64,000 nt of DNA, from assembly GCA_045586405.1 (NCBI GenBank), contig JAZNAG010000141.1, forward strand, positions 6,806-70,805, read 5' to 3'. Positions within the stretch are counted from its first letter, which is position 1, and each line of letters starts with the position of its first letter. Shown piece by piece: positions 8,788 through 17,459 of this stretch. The DNA comes from SIG607 sp045586405 (GTDB taxonomy: Bacteria; Bacillota; Clostridia; Oscillospirales; Acutalibacteraceae). A program made the position numbers and the translations under genes. The notes under the pieces are model-generated. The model was not told the DNA's origin. It ran no database searches and was given only the letters and a program-made list of their open reading frames with translations.

Positions 8788-9468
8788 ATGCGAAACGATA
8801 TTTGTACCATACCCGTAAGCGAGGTATTTGAAGTAAATGACGGCTGTCCTCTTTGCCGTATGTATAATACTGTGCAGGAGAGAATAGTTGATTACATAAT
8901 GGGTGCGGCTATGATGGAGCCAGATATAAGAACCGTTACCAACGAAATCGGCTTTTGTGAAAAGCATTTTCAAAATATGATGGGTAAGCGTGGCAGACTT
9001 CAACTTGCACTAATGCTGGAATCTCACATAGAATGTATAAACAAAAATGTTATGACAGACGGTCTTTTTTCGGGAAATAAGGCGGAAAAAGTAAGAAAAG
9101 TGACAGACGGATGTTTTATTTGCGATAAAATAGAGTGGGGTATGTCAAGAATGATAGAAACTCTTTATCGCTGTTATGAAACCGACAGTGATTTTCGCAA
9201 AATGTTTAACGAGCAAAGCGTATGCTGTTTGCCTCATTATGAACGGCTTCTAAGCGGTGCAAATAAGAAAAATATGCGCTCGTATCATAAGGAATTTACA
9301 AAAAATCTTACACGTATAACCAAGGACTATGTTATGTCACTTCACGACGATGTCAAGCATTTTTGTTCAATGTACGATTACCGCAATAACACAAAAGATG
9401 CCAATTGGGGTAATTCTAAAGACTCGGTAGAAAGAACAGTGGCTTTCTTAACCGGCGCAGAAAGGTAG
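8788..9468 (+). CDS. DUF6062-type protein with two CxxC...CxxH modules
   Basis: Cytoplasmic protein of about 226 residues that I associate with DUF6062, a Clostridia family of unknown function. It contains an internal duplication: DGCPLC, then 33 residues, then CEKHF; and DGCFIC, then 34 residues, then CLPHY. Each half thus supplies a CxxC and a CxxH, a plausible zinc or other metal site. No membrane segment or signal peptide. I prefer the ATG at 8788 because AAGGAG lies upstream (12-base spacing); the alternative GTG at 8767 overlaps that ribosome binding site. The next gene, a cysteine synthase homologue, starts 5 bases after its stop, so the two are cotranscribed. Confidence 0.75.
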   Translation: MRNDICTIPVSEVFEVNDGCPLCRMYNTVQERIVDYIMGAAMMEPDIRTVTNEIGFCEKHFQNMMGKRGRLQLALMLESHIECINKNVMTDGLFSGNKAEKVRKVTDGCFICDKIEWGMSRMIETLYRCYETDSDFRKMFNEQSVCCLPHYERLLSGANKKNMRSYHKEFTKNLTRITKDYVMSLHDDVKHFCSMYDYRNNTKDANWGNSKDSVERTVAFLTGAER

Positions 9469-9473
9469 TTTTT

Positions 9474-10403
9474 ATGATTTACAGTAACATTTTAGAGGCA
9501 ATAGGAAACACGCCTATAATTAAGCTTCAAAAAATGACAGACAAAAACAGTGCAGACGTACTTGTTAAGTTTGAAGGTCTTAATGTGGGTGGCTCAATAA
9601 AAACAAGAACAGCCTATAATATGATATGTGAGGCCGAAAAACAGGGGCTTTTAAATGAGAATACCGTTATAGTCGAGCCCACAAGCGGAAATCAGGGTAT
9701 AGGTCTTGCTCTGGTTGGCGCGGTAAAGGGGTATAAAGTGAAAATAATTATGCCAGATTCGGTTAGTGAAGAAAGAAGAAAACTTGTAAATCATTACGGG
9801 GCAGAGGTTATTCTTGTTCACGATGCGGGGAATATCGGTCTTTGTATTGAAGAGTGCGTAAAACTGGCTCTTAAAATGAAGGCTGAGGACCAAAACGTAT
9901 TTGTGCCCCAACAGTTTGAAAATCCTGCCAACCCTGCTATTCAGCGTGAGGTTACGGGTATGGAAATTTTAAATCAGGTGGGCACTACTATAGACGGCTT
10001 TTGCTCGGGTATAGGTACAGGCGGCACCATTACCGGAATAGGTGAAACTCTAAAGGCAGCTAACCCAAACATTACTATTTGGGCGGTAGAGCCTGAAAAT
10101 GCCGCTATTTTATCGGGTGGCTCTATCGGTACACATATACAAATGGGTATCGGTGACGGTGTTATTCCCCAGATACTTAATCAGCAGATATATGAAGACG
10201 TTTGCATAATAAAGGACGAAGAGGCTATTGAAACCGCTAAACTTCTTGCGAGCAAAGAGGGTATTATGTGCGGAATAAGCAGTGGCACAAACGTTGCGGC
10301 GGCAATAAAACTTGCCAAAAAACTGGGCAAGGGAAAAACCGTTGTCACGGTGCTTCCCGACACGGCTGAAAGGTACTTTTCAACACCGCTTTTCATAGAC
10401 TGA
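9474..10403 (+). CDS. cysK: Cysteine synthase family PLP enzyme (CysK-like)
   Basis: Fold-type II PLP enzyme of the O-acetylserine sulfhydrylase family, expected to make cysteine from O-acetylserine and sulfide. The PLP-binding lysine is in GGSIKTR, the phosphate-binding loop is GTGGTITG, and 309 aa is a normal length. Two signature stretches deviate: NVGGSIKTR where NPGGSVKDR is usual, and TSGNQGIGLA instead of TSGNTGIGLA. These variants occur in some anaerobe homologues, so substrate preference may differ (another beta-replacement substrate is possible). Second gene of the DUF6062 operon. Confidence 0.82.
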   Translation: MIYSNILEAIGNTPIIKLQKMTDKNSADVLVKFEGLNVGGSIKTRTAYNMICEAEKQGLLNENTVIVEPTSGNQGIGLALVGAVKGYKVKIIMPDSVSEERRKLVNHYGAEVILVHDAGNIGLCIEECVKLALKMKAEDQNVFVPQQFENPANPAIQREVTGMEILNQVGTTIDGFCSGIGTGGTITGIGETLKAANPNITIWAVEPENAAILSGGSIGTHIQMGIGDGVIPQILNQQIYEDVCIIKDEEAIETAKLLASKEGIMCGISSGTNVAAAIKLAKKLGKGKTVVTVLPDTAERYFSTPLFID

Positions 10404-10422
10404 AAAATTCTAAAAAAATATC

Positions 10423-10451
10423 TTGCATTATGCAAATCTTTGTGATATAAT
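10423..10451 (+). promoter_or_regulatory. Strong sigma-A promoter of rpsB-tsf
   Basis: TTGCAT, 17-base spacer, perfect TATAAT. Transcription should begin near 10458, giving a leader of about 120 bases before rpsB. Confidence 0.88.
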
Positions 10452-10457
10452 CTATAG

Positions 10458-10579
10458 GCTGTCTTATTATGGGCAGTAATATAATTACACACATTCCGCT
10501 GCTTATACAGTAGGTGCTCTTTTGCCGGAGTTTCCTGTACTTTAGCGGGATGGAGGTTTTAACCTTAGGAGGAATAAAA
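10458..10579 (+). promoter_or_regulatory. Structured 5' leader of rpsB (possible S2 autoregulatory element)
   Basis: About 120 untranslated bases between promoter and start codon. Nested complementarity is visible: CCGCT (10496-10500) with AGCGG (10544-10548), inside it TACAG (10506-10510) with CTGTA (10535-10539). A small AGGTTTTAACCT palindrome sits just before the Shine-Dalgarno AGGAGG. Ribosomal protein leaders of this kind often bind the encoded protein, but I cannot match it to a named RNA family. Confidence 0.45.
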
Positions 10580-11359
10580 ATGGCAGTAGTATCTATGAAA
10601 CAGCTGCTTGAAGCCGGTGTTCATTTCGGACATCAGACTCGCCGCTGGAACCCGAAAATGTCTGAGTACATTTTCACAGAAAGAAACGGTATTTACATTA
10701 TCGACCTTCAGAAGACGGTTAAGAAGCTTAACGAAGCATACCTTTTTGCTCGTGAGATTTCTGCCGAAGGTAAGGATATCCTTTTTGTAGGTACCAAGAA
10801 ACAGGCTCAGGATTCTGTTAAAGAAGAGGCTGAAAATTGCGGTATGCCCTATGTTAACGCTCGTTGGCTCGGCGGTATGCTCACTAACTTCAGCACTATT
10901 CAGAAGAGAATTGCTCGTTTAGCTCAGCTCAGAGAGATGGAAGCAGACGGCACATTCGACCTTCTCCCCAAGAAAGAAACCGTAGGTCTTCAGCTTGAGA
11001 TTGAAAAGCTTGAGAAATATCTCGGCGGTATCAAGGATATGAAGAAGATCCCCGGCGCTCTCTTTATCGTAGACCCCAGAAAAGAAAGAATCGCTGTTGC
11101 TGAAGCAAAGAAACTCGGTATTCCGATTATCGCTATTGTTGACACAAACTGCGATCCTGATGAAATTGATGCTGTTATCCCCGGTAACGATGATGCTATC
11201 CGTGCTGTAAAGCTTATTGCTGAAACTATCGGTGCCGCTATTATCGAAGGCCGTCAGGGCGAACAGGGTGCACCTGCTGCTGTAGCAGATGACGATGCTG
11301 AAGAAACAATGGAAGCTGCAGAGGCTCAGGTTGAAGAAGCTGCTGCAACCGAAGAATAA
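10580..11359 (+). CDS. rpsB: 30S ribosomal protein S2
   Basis: Component of the 30S subunit. Canonical S2 sequence: MKQLLEAGVHFGHQTRRWNP at the start, WLGGMLTNF, and DPRKERIAVAEAKKLGIP; 259 residues with an acidic Ala/Glu-rich tail. ATG at 10580 chosen for the TTAGGAGGAATAAAA ribosome binding site; an upstream in-frame extension to 10514 lies in the leader RNA. Followed 41 bases later by tsf, the conserved rpsB-tsf operon. Codon use is visibly biased as in highly expressed genes. Confidence 0.98.
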   Translation: MAVVSMKQLLEAGVHFGHQTRRWNPKMSEYIFTERNGIYIIDLQKTVKKLNEAYLFAREISAEGKDILFVGTKKQAQDSVKEEAENCGMPYVNARWLGGMLTNFSTIQKRIARLAQLREMEADGTFDLLPKKETVGLQLEIEKLEKYLGGIKDMKKIPGALFIVDPRKERIAVAEAKKLGIPIIAIVDTNCDPDEIDAVIPGNDDAIRAVKLIAETIGAAIIEGRQGEQGAPAAVADDDAEETMEAAEAQVEEAAATEE

Positions 11360-11400
11360 TCCATTAAAAGTTTATATTTTAGGAAAAGAGGAAAAGTAAA

Positions 11401-12312
11401 ATGGCTTTTACTGCTAAAGATGTACAGACTCTTCGTGAAAAAACCGGTTGCGGTATGATGGACTGCAAAAAGGCTCTCGTTGAGTGTGACGGAAATATGG
11501 ACGCAGCTGTTGACTACCTCAGAGAAAAAGGTCTTGCTTCTCAGGCAAAGAAATCTGCCAGAGTTGCTGCTGAAGGTACAGTTGCTGCTATCGTTAAAAA
11601 CGGCGTAGGCGCTCTTGTTGAGTTAAACTCTGAGACCGACTTCGTTGCTAACGGCGAAGGCTTTAAGGCACTTGCTGCTAAAATCGCTGAAATCGTTGCA
11701 GATGAAAATCCTGCTGATCTTGATGCTCTTCTTGCTGTTTCTAAAGACGGTCAGACCGTTGAAGAAATGGTACAGGAACTTTTCCTTGCTATTCGTGAGA
11801 ATATCAAGGTTCGTCGTTTCGTTCGTTACGAAGGTAAGGTTGTTTCTTACATTCACGGCGGCGGTAAAATCGGTGTTCTTGTTAACTTTGAAACAGATGC
11901 TGATGCTGACAATGCAGAGCTTATCACTTGCGGTAAGAACATTGCAATGCAGATCGCTGCTATGAACCCTGCTTATCTTGACGAAGCAAGTGTTCCTGCT
12001 GATGTTATCGAGAAGGAAAAATCCATTATGATAGCTCAGATGAAGGAAGATCCCAAGATGGCTAACAAGCCTGAAATGGTACTCGGCAAAATTGTTGAGG
12101 GTAAAATGGGCAAATACTACAAAGAAAACTGCCTTGTTGAGCAGCAGTATGTTATCGACGGTGACCTTACCGTTGGTAAGTATGTAGAAAGCGTTGCTAA
12201 GGCTATCGGCACTCCCGTTAAAATTGCTTCTTATGTTCGCTTTGAAAAGGGCGAAGGCATTGAAAAGCGCGTTGACGACTTTGCTGCTGAAGTTGCTGCA
12301 ATGGCAAAATAA
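11401..12312 (+). CDS. tsf: Elongation factor Ts
   Basis: Nucleotide exchange factor for EF-Tu. N-terminal UBA-like domain and signature TLREKTGCGMMDCKKAL, then SETDFVA, and the FVRYEGKVVSYIHGGGKIGVLV region of the core domain; 303 residues is full length. It is the last gene of the operon: a terminator follows directly, so pyrH and frr, often next in other genomes, are not here. Confidence 0.98.
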   Translation: MAFTAKDVQTLREKTGCGMMDCKKALVECDGNMDAAVDYLREKGLASQAKKSARVAAEGTVAAIVKNGVGALVELNSETDFVANGEGFKALAAKIAEIVADENPADLDALLAVSKDGQTVEEMVQELFLAIRENIKVRRFVRYEGKVVSYIHGGGKIGVLVNFETDADADNAELITCGKNIAMQIAAMNPAYLDEASVPADVIEKEKSIMIAQMKEDPKMANKPEMVLGKIVEGKMGKYYKENCLVEQQYVIDGDLTVGKYVESVAKAIGTPVKIASYVRFEKGEGIEKRVDDFAAEVAAMAK

Positions 12313-12326
12313 TAATACCTAAATTT

Positions 12327-12363
12327 AAAAGCACTCGTAACGACAGTTGCGAGTGCTTTTTTT
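12327..12363 (+). terminator. Intrinsic terminator of rpsB-tsf
   Basis: Stem GCACTCG/CGAGTGC (extendable by three pairs inward), then a run of seven T. Confidence 0.88.
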
Positions 12364-12372
12364 GTTAGTATA

Positions 12373-12406
12373 AAAAAACTGACAAGATTAATCTTGTCAG
12401 TTTTTT
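12373..12406. terminator. Bidirectional terminator between tsf and argS
   Basis: Near-perfect 16-bp stem with a TA loop, poly-A on the left and poly-T on the right; ends the murI-DUF1934-argS operon on the minus strand and backs up tsf. Confidence 0.9.
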
Positions 12407-12409
12407 ATT

Positions 12410-14095
12410 TTACATTACTTCGGGAGTGGTTATTTTAAGAAGGTCGAGAACGTTTTTAATTACAGCCTTTGTATCGGTGCAAAGGGTAAGACGGGCCTGC
12501 ATAAGACCTTCGTCTTCGCATTTAACTCTGCAAGAGTTGTAGAATTTATGGAAAAGCGTTGCAAGTTCTTCTACATAGTGAGTAATTTTCGCAGGGTCGT
12601 ATGCCTTTGCGGCAGATATGATTTCATCTGTATAAGCTGCAAGATGAACGGTAAGTTCTCTTTCTTCAGGTGTATTAAGGAGTATTAACTCTTCTTTTGT
12701 GCATTTGCGCTGTATAATGCCATCATTTGCAAGATTTCTTATAATACTGCAAATACGTGCATAAGCGTACTGCACATAGTAAACAGGGTTTTTGCTTGAT
12801 TCTTCTATTGCAAGGTCAAGGTCAAAGTCAAAGTGTGAGTTCGGCTCTCTGAGATTAAAGAAAAAACGAGCAGCATCAATGGGTACTTCTTCAAGAAGTG
12901 TAACAAGGGTTATGGCTTTGCCGCTTCTCTTTGAAGCCTTAATGATTTCACCGTCTTTAACAAGACGTACCATCTGCATAAGAACAACGTCTAATCTGTT
13001 CGCATCAACACCAAGAGCCGTAAGAGCACCTTTAAGACGGGGAACATAGCCGTGGTGGTCAGCACCCAGAATATCAATAGCCTTGTCAAAACCGCGTGTT
13101 ACAAGCTTGTTATAGTGATAAGCGATATCGGGAACAATATAGGTGGGAACACCGTTGCTTCTGACCAGTACAAAGTTGTCACTTCCAAAGTCCTCACCCT
13201 TAAACCATAAAGCGTCTTCTTCAATATAGGTGTGTCCGCTTTCTTTTAAAAGCTCAATAATTCGGCTTGTTTCTCCGTTTTTATGGAGAGAACTTTCTTT
13301 AAACCAGGTATTATATTCTATTCTGTATTTTAAAAGGTCGTCGTGAAGCCCCTGAATATTTTTGGGCAGTGCAAATTCAACAAGAGCCTTTCTTCTGTCC
13401 TCTTCCGACTCTTTCATAAAGGCATCACCGTGAATATCAGCAAAAGCCTTGGCGTGAGCAATAATATCAGCGCCGTGATATGAGTCTTCGGGCATTTCTA
13501 CAGTGTCATCAAAAAGCTGCTGATAACGAAGAGAAAGCGAAAGACCGAATTTGTTTATCTGATTACCGGCATCGTTGATGTAGAATTCTCTTTCAACATA
13601 GTAGCCTGCTTTTTCAAAAACACTGGCAAGACAGTCACCAAGAGCGCCGCCTCTGGCATTACCTATGTGCATAGGACCCGTAGGGTTGGCAGAAACAAAT
13701 TCTACAAGAATTTTTTTGCCTTCTCCAAAATCACTTTCACCGTACTTGTCCTTTTTATCGTCAATTTCGCTTATTACATCTGCAAAATAGCTGTTATTTA
13801 AAAAGAAATTGATAAAGCCGGGACCTGCAATTTCGTAGCGGTCAATGTAAGAACCGCTGAAATCGGCCTTTTCCATAATGGTTTCTGCGATTTTGCGGGG
13901 CGCATTTCTAAGGGCGCGTGACCATACAAGTGCGGCGTTAACCGCAAAATCTCCGTGGGAAGTGTCGGCAGGAACTTCAATGTTAAAATCAGGAAGTTCG
14001 CAAGGTGTAAATACACCCTCTTCAAAGCTAAGCTTTGCGGCAGAGACAATTGCCTCTTTAATTTGTTTTTTTGCAGTATTCACAAGCAGTGACAT
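12410..14095 (-). CDS. argS: Arginyl-tRNA synthetase
   Basis: Charges tRNA-Arg. N-terminal additional domain, then the class I HIGH region FVSANPTGPMHIGNARGG, the ADHHGYVPRLKGAL segment, a relaxed KMSKS equivalent (KASKRSGKAI) and a C-terminal DALR anticodon-binding domain ending in LLKITTPEVM. 561 aa is a standard length. It lies directly behind the DUF1934 gene, the arrangement seen in Bacillus (ywiB-argS), which supports both calls. Confidence 0.97.
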   Translation of the reverse strand: MSLLVNTAKKQIKEAIVSAAKLSFEEGVFTPCELPDFNIEVPADTSHGDFAVNAALVWSRALRNAPRKIAETIMEKADFSGSYIDRYEIAGPGFINFFLNNSYFADVISEIDDKKDKYGESDFGEGKKILVEFVSANPTGPMHIGNARGGALGDCLASVFEKAGYYVEREFYINDAGNQINKFGLSLSLRYQQLFDDTVEMPEDSYHGADIIAHAKAFADIHGDAFMKESEEDRRKALVEFALPKNIQGLHDDLLKYRIEYNTWFKESSLHKNGETSRIIELLKESGHTYIEEDALWFKGEDFGSDNFVLVRSNGVPTYIVPDIAYHYNKLVTRGFDKAIDILGADHHGYVPRLKGALTALGVDANRLDVVLMQMVRLVKDGEIIKASKRSGKAITLVTLLEEVPIDAARFFFNLREPNSHFDFDLDLAIEESSKNPVYYVQYAYARICSIIRNLANDGIIQRKCTKEELILLNTPEERELTVHLAAYTDEIISAAKAYDPAKITHYVEELATLFHKFYNSCRVKCEDEGLMQARLTLCTDTKAVIKNVLDLLKITTPEVM

Positions 14096-14099
14096 AAAT

Positions 14100-14513
14100 T
14101 TAAACCTCTTTTACGGTAATTTCTATTCTGTTACGGCTGATAGGCGCATAGTTCATATTGATGTCGTACTCAAGATTTAACGCGCCGCCGTGTTCGTTTA
14201 ATCGGTTATCAATTTGACAACCGTATATATCAAGTATAAGTGCGCAACTTGCTGAAGAATAAACACAGCTGTTGCGTTTTCCTACCTCTACTACCATTCG
14301 GCATTCGGTAAAACCGCTTTTTGTTAACACGGTTTCGTTTTTACCTACTTTTATGAGGTTTTCACAAGATTCGCCACCCTCATTAGTTTCGGTGTATTTT
14401 ATGTAAAATTTATCGTTTTTTATGCCGAATTTTCCTAAGGTTTTCAGTTCAATAGAGTCTTTTTCACCATCCGTATACTGAAAACCGTTGATGGTTATTA
14501 ACGCATTTTTCAT
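14100..14513 (-). CDS. DUF1934 (YwiB-like) protein
   Basis: 137-residue cytoplasmic protein matching the calycin-like DUF1934/YwiB family: KDSIELKTLGKFGIKNDKFYI style N-terminus and a C-terminal GALNLEYDINMN followed by RIEITVKEV. No catalytic residues are known for the family. It overlaps the murI stop by 4 bases (ATGA) and ends 4 bases before argS, so all three genes are translationally linked. Confidence 0.85.
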   Translation of the reverse strand: MKNALITINGFQYTDGEKDSIELKTLGKFGIKNDKFYIKYTETNEGGESCENLIKVGKNETVLTKSGFTECRMVVEVGKRNSCVYSSASCALILDIYGCQIDNRLNEHGGALNLEYDINMNYAPISRNRIEITVKEV

Positions 14514-15325
14514 AAGCTGTTTATATCCACCTTTTCTACGCTGATTTTATCGGTTTCGCTACCAAGCAGCATAGAAGAAACGGCATTAAATGACGGGGTT
14601 ATATCGCTTACAAAGTAGGAAACATTTCCGCCTTTGCCGTCATTTAATAAATCATTGTTTGCAAGAATTTCTTTAACAGCATTGGCGGTAGAAACACCTG
14701 CATTTATAAGGGTCACCTTGTCACCTAAAACCTTTTTTATTGCTAAAGATAGCAGAGGATAGTGTGTGCAGCCGAGAATAAGAGTATCAACATCGGCTTC
14801 TTTTAGGGGAGTAAGATATTTTTTAACCGTCTCTAAAACTATAATATCGTTTTCGTCTGTCAGCCCTGCCTCAACAAGCGGTACGAAAAGGGTACAGCTT
14901 TGGCAGATAACGGTTGCGTCGGGGCAAAACTCTAAAATTTGCCTTTTGTGTTCACCGCTGTTTATGGTGGCGGCAGTGCCTATAACACCAATTTTTTTGT
15001 TTTTAGTAGTATTTACCGCACTTTTACAGGCGTGAGATACTACTTCAACAAAGGGCACAGGAAGATTTTTTGCCGTATCACTTGCAACAGAGCTTACGGT
15101 ACCGCAAGCCGCAACGATAAGCTTTACATCTTTTGAAAGAAGGAAAGCTTCGTCTTCACGGGCAAATTTTTTAATGGTTTCGTTACTCTTTGTGCCGTAA
15201 GGAACACGGTCGGTGTCACCAAAATATACAATATCTTCAGAGGGAAGAGTGTTAATGAGTTCTTTGACAACAGTAAGACCGCCAAGTCCCGAATCGAAAA
15301 CACCAATAGGGCGTGTATCAGCCAT
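14510..15325 (-). CDS. murI: Glutamate racemase
   Basis: Makes D-glutamate for peptidoglycan. Asp/Glu racemase motifs: GVFDSGLGGLTV near the N-terminus, YFGDTDRVPYG, the first catalytic Cys in AACGTVSS and the second in LGCTHYPLL. The first Cys motif is usually ACNTAS; Asn is replaced by Gly here while the Cys is kept. Start set at the ATG at 15325 behind AAGGAGGAAGTTT; the upstream ATG at 15352 lacks a ribosome binding site. First gene of the minus-strand operon. Confidence 0.93.
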   Translation of the reverse strand: MADTRPIGVFDSGLGGLTVVKELINTLPSEDIVYFGDTDRVPYGTKSNETIKKFAREDEAFLLSKDVKLIVAACGTVSSVASDTAKNLPVPFVEVVSHACKSAVNTTKNKKIGVIGTAATINSGEHKRQILEFCPDATVICQSCTLFVPLVEAGLTDENDIIVLETVKKYLTPLKEADVDTLILGCTHYPLLSLAIKKVLGDKVTLINAGVSTANAVKEILANNDLLNDGKGGNVSYFVSDITPSFNAVSSMLLGSETDKISVEKVDINSL

Positions 15326-15355
15326 AAACTTCCTCCTTATCGCATTATCCACTAT

Positions 15356-15384
15356 ATATTACCACAAATTTTATATTACTGCAA
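15356..15384 (-). promoter_or_regulatory. Sigma-A promoter for murI-DUF1934-argS
   Basis: Reading the minus strand: TTGCAG, 17-base spacer, TAATAT, about 30 bases upstream of the murI start. Confidence 0.75.
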
Positions 15385-15398
15385 CAGTTTTATAATAC

Positions 15399-15427
15399 TT
15401 GCAATATATTTTATTTTGTTATATAAT
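15399..15427 (+). promoter_or_regulatory. Sigma-A promoter for the M50 protease-scpAB unit
   Basis: TTGCAA, 17-base spacer, TATAAT; divergent from the murI promoter, with only 14 bases between the two -35 boxes. Confidence 0.8.
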
Positions 15428-15454
15428 AATACTAATTAGATTGGAGTGGTATGC

Positions 15455-16123
15455 TTGTTATCTGAAATGATTTCGGGAAGAATGTCCTTTACTCAAATAG
15501 TAATGTATATTCTGTCTGCCCTTATAGTTATATTTTTAACCTTGCCTTTTCACGAGTTTGCTCACGCATTTATTGCTGATAAGCTGGGCGATAAGACGGC
15601 TCGTTATCAGGGAAGACTGACTATAAACCCTTTTGCTCATATTGATTATTTCGGTGCTCTTGCCATAATTCTTTTCGGCTTCGGCTGGGCAAAGCCGGTT
15701 CCTGTTGATGCAAGACGTTTCAAAAACCAAAAGGGCGGTATGGCGCTTACTGCTCTTGCCGGTCCTGTTATGAATATACTTCTTGCCGCCGTTGCGTGCT
15801 TTATTATGTATGCGGTTGCTTCCTTTTCAGGATACAACAATTTTTCTGCCTATGCGGTAATGTTTTTAGCATACTATGTTCAGATAAATGTGGGACTTGC
15901 AGTATTTAATCTTATTCCCATTCCGCCTCTTGACGGTTGGAAGGTGTTGTCGGCTTTTCTGCCTGACAGAATTTACTGGACGGTGTTAAACTATGAGCGC
16001 TATATAAGCTTTGCGCTTATACTCATTGTTTATTCGGATATTCTTGACAGACCTATAGGTATTGTCAGCAATTTCCTTATAAATATAATTACATTTTTAC
16101 CGAGAGTGATATTTGGTTATTGA
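15455..16123 (+). CDS. Site-2 protease family (M50) integral membrane metalloprotease
   Basis: Minimal M50 peptidase without PDZ domain. The zinc motif HEFAH lies in the first membrane helix, the NPFAHIDYFG element follows, and the third zinc ligand is in NLIPIPPLDGWKVL. About five membrane helices in ~220 residues. I prefer the TTG at 15455, 8 bases after GGAG; an ATG at 15467 is an alternative. Its stop overlaps the start region of scpA, a common Clostridia arrangement. Substrate unknown. Confidence 0.88.
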   Translation: MLSEMISGRMSFTQIVMYILSALIVIFLTLPFHEFAHAFIADKLGDKTARYQGRLTINPFAHIDYFGALAIILFGFGWAKPVPVDARRFKNQKGGMALTALAGPVMNILLAAVACFIMYAVASFSGYNNFSAYAVMFLAYYVQINVGLAVFNLIPIPPLDGWKVLSAFLPDRIYWTVLNYERYISFALILIVYSDILDRPIGIVSNFLINIITFLPRVIFGY

Positions 16124-16125
16124 TT

Positions 16126-16842
16126 ATGGAAAATGTACTTTCTTTTAAGACCTGTGATTTTGAAGGTCCTCTTGACCTTCTGTTGCAGCTAATAGCAAAA
16201 AATAAACTTAATATTTACGATATTCAGCTGACTGTTCTTATTGACCAGTATTTAGAGCAGATAAAACTTATGGAGCTTAATGATATGGATATTGCAAGTG
16301 ATTTTCTTGCGATGGCATCTCGTCTTATTTATATAAAAACCGTAAGTCTGCTTCCTCGCCACGAAGAAATAGAGGAATTAAAGCAGGAACTGACAGGTGA
16401 GCTTCTTGAGTATCAGATGTGCAGAGAAATAGCGGCAAAACTCAGCGTTATGAATAGCGGTATTGACCGTTTTGTTAAAGATGCTGAGCCGGTTGAACTT
16501 GACAAAACCTATTCGCTGAGCCACGATGCAATGCTTATTTATGAAGCCTATCTTGCGGCGGCAGGCAGAGGAAAAAGAAAACTTCCGCCTTCGTCTGCGG
16601 CATTTACTCAGATAGTTGCCAAGAAAATTGTATCGGTTTCATCAAAGATTATCTATGTTATAAGAAATCTGTTCAGCGGAAAAACACAAAAGTTAAACAG
16701 CCTATATTCAGGCGCCAAAAGCCGTTCTGAGCTGGTTGCTACTTTCCTTGCTGTTTTGGAACTTTGTAAGGCTAACCGCGTTAAAATATCGGGTGATACC
16801 GGTTCTGCCGAGATAACTCTCATTAAGGAGAAAAGAAAATGA
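16126..16842 (+). CDS. scpA: Segregation and condensation protein A
   Basis: Kleisin subunit of the bacterial SMC condensin. N-terminal FEGPLDLLLQLIAKNKLNIYDI is diagnostic, followed by DFLAMASRLIYIKTVSLLP; the C-terminal winged-helix region contacts the SMC head. The ATG at 16126 is chosen; a TTG at 16120 is also possible and would overlap the previous stop. The ribosome binding site is weak, suggesting coupling to the M50 gene. Overlaps scpB by 4 bases. Confidence 0.95.
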   Translation: MENVLSFKTCDFEGPLDLLLQLIAKNKLNIYDIQLTVLIDQYLEQIKLMELNDMDIASDFLAMASRLIYIKTVSLLPRHEEIEELKQELTGELLEYQMCREIAAKLSVMNSGIDRFVKDAEPVELDKTYSLSHDAMLIYEAYLAAAGRGKRKLPPSSAAFTQIVAKKIVSVSSKIIYVIRNLFSGKTQKLNSLYSGAKSRSELVATFLAVLELCKANRVKISGDTGSAEITLIKEKRK

Positions 16843-17441
16843 GTAACGAAATATTAAAACTTTTACCGGCTTTTGAGGCTGTACTTTTTGCAAGCGGTGA
16901 GCCGGTAAGCATAGATAAATTCAGCGCGGTTTTTGATGTTGGTGTAGACGAAATCAATACGGTTATGGATGCGCTTAAAGACCGTCTTAATAAGGGCGGT
17001 TCGGGTATAGAACTTTTAAAGCTTGAAAATGCTTATCAGCTTTGTACCAGAAGTGAATATGGTGAGTATATCAGAAAAATGGCTGATATTCACAGAAAAA
17101 CCCCGCTTTCTCAGGCTGCTTTTGAGGTGCTTTCGGTTGTAGCTTATAATCAGCCGGTTACCAAGTCATTTATTGAACAGGTAAGAGGTGTTGACTGTTC
17201 AAGCACCGTGACAACCCTTATAGAAAAAGGTTTACTTGAAGAAAGGGGCAGACTTGAACTTCCCGGTAAACCCCTTCTTTACGGAACTACCAAAAACTTT
17301 TTAAGATGTTTTGGTATATCAGATCTTAGTGAACTTCCGCCGCTTCCTCATGACGACGATGCCGTTAAACAGGATCTTGGCGAACAGCTTTCGGCTATTG
17401 ACGTTATAGAAGAACAAGAAATTACCGAAGAACAAGAATAA
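16839..17441 (+). CDS. scpB: Segregation and condensation protein B
   Basis: Winged-helix partner that dimerises on ScpA in the SMC complex. Typical ScpB features: FEAVLFASGEPVS at the N-terminus, AYQLCTRSEY, SQAAFEVLSVVAYNQPVT and the ending GKPLLYGTTKNFLRCFGI. 200 residues, with a Glu-rich tail. Starts in an ATGA overlap with scpA preceded by AAGGAG. Confidence 0.96.
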   Translation: MSNEILKLLPAFEAVLFASGEPVSIDKFSAVFDVGVDEINTVMDALKDRLNKGGSGIELLKLENAYQLCTRSEYGEYIRKMADIHRKTPLSQAAFEVLSVVAYNQPVTKSFIEQVRGVDCSSTVTTLIEKGLLEERGRLELPGKPLLYGTTKNFLRCFGISDLSELPPLPHDDDAVKQDLGEQLSAIDVIEEQEITEEQE

Positions 17442-17459
17442 ATAGGAGCTGAAAAGATT

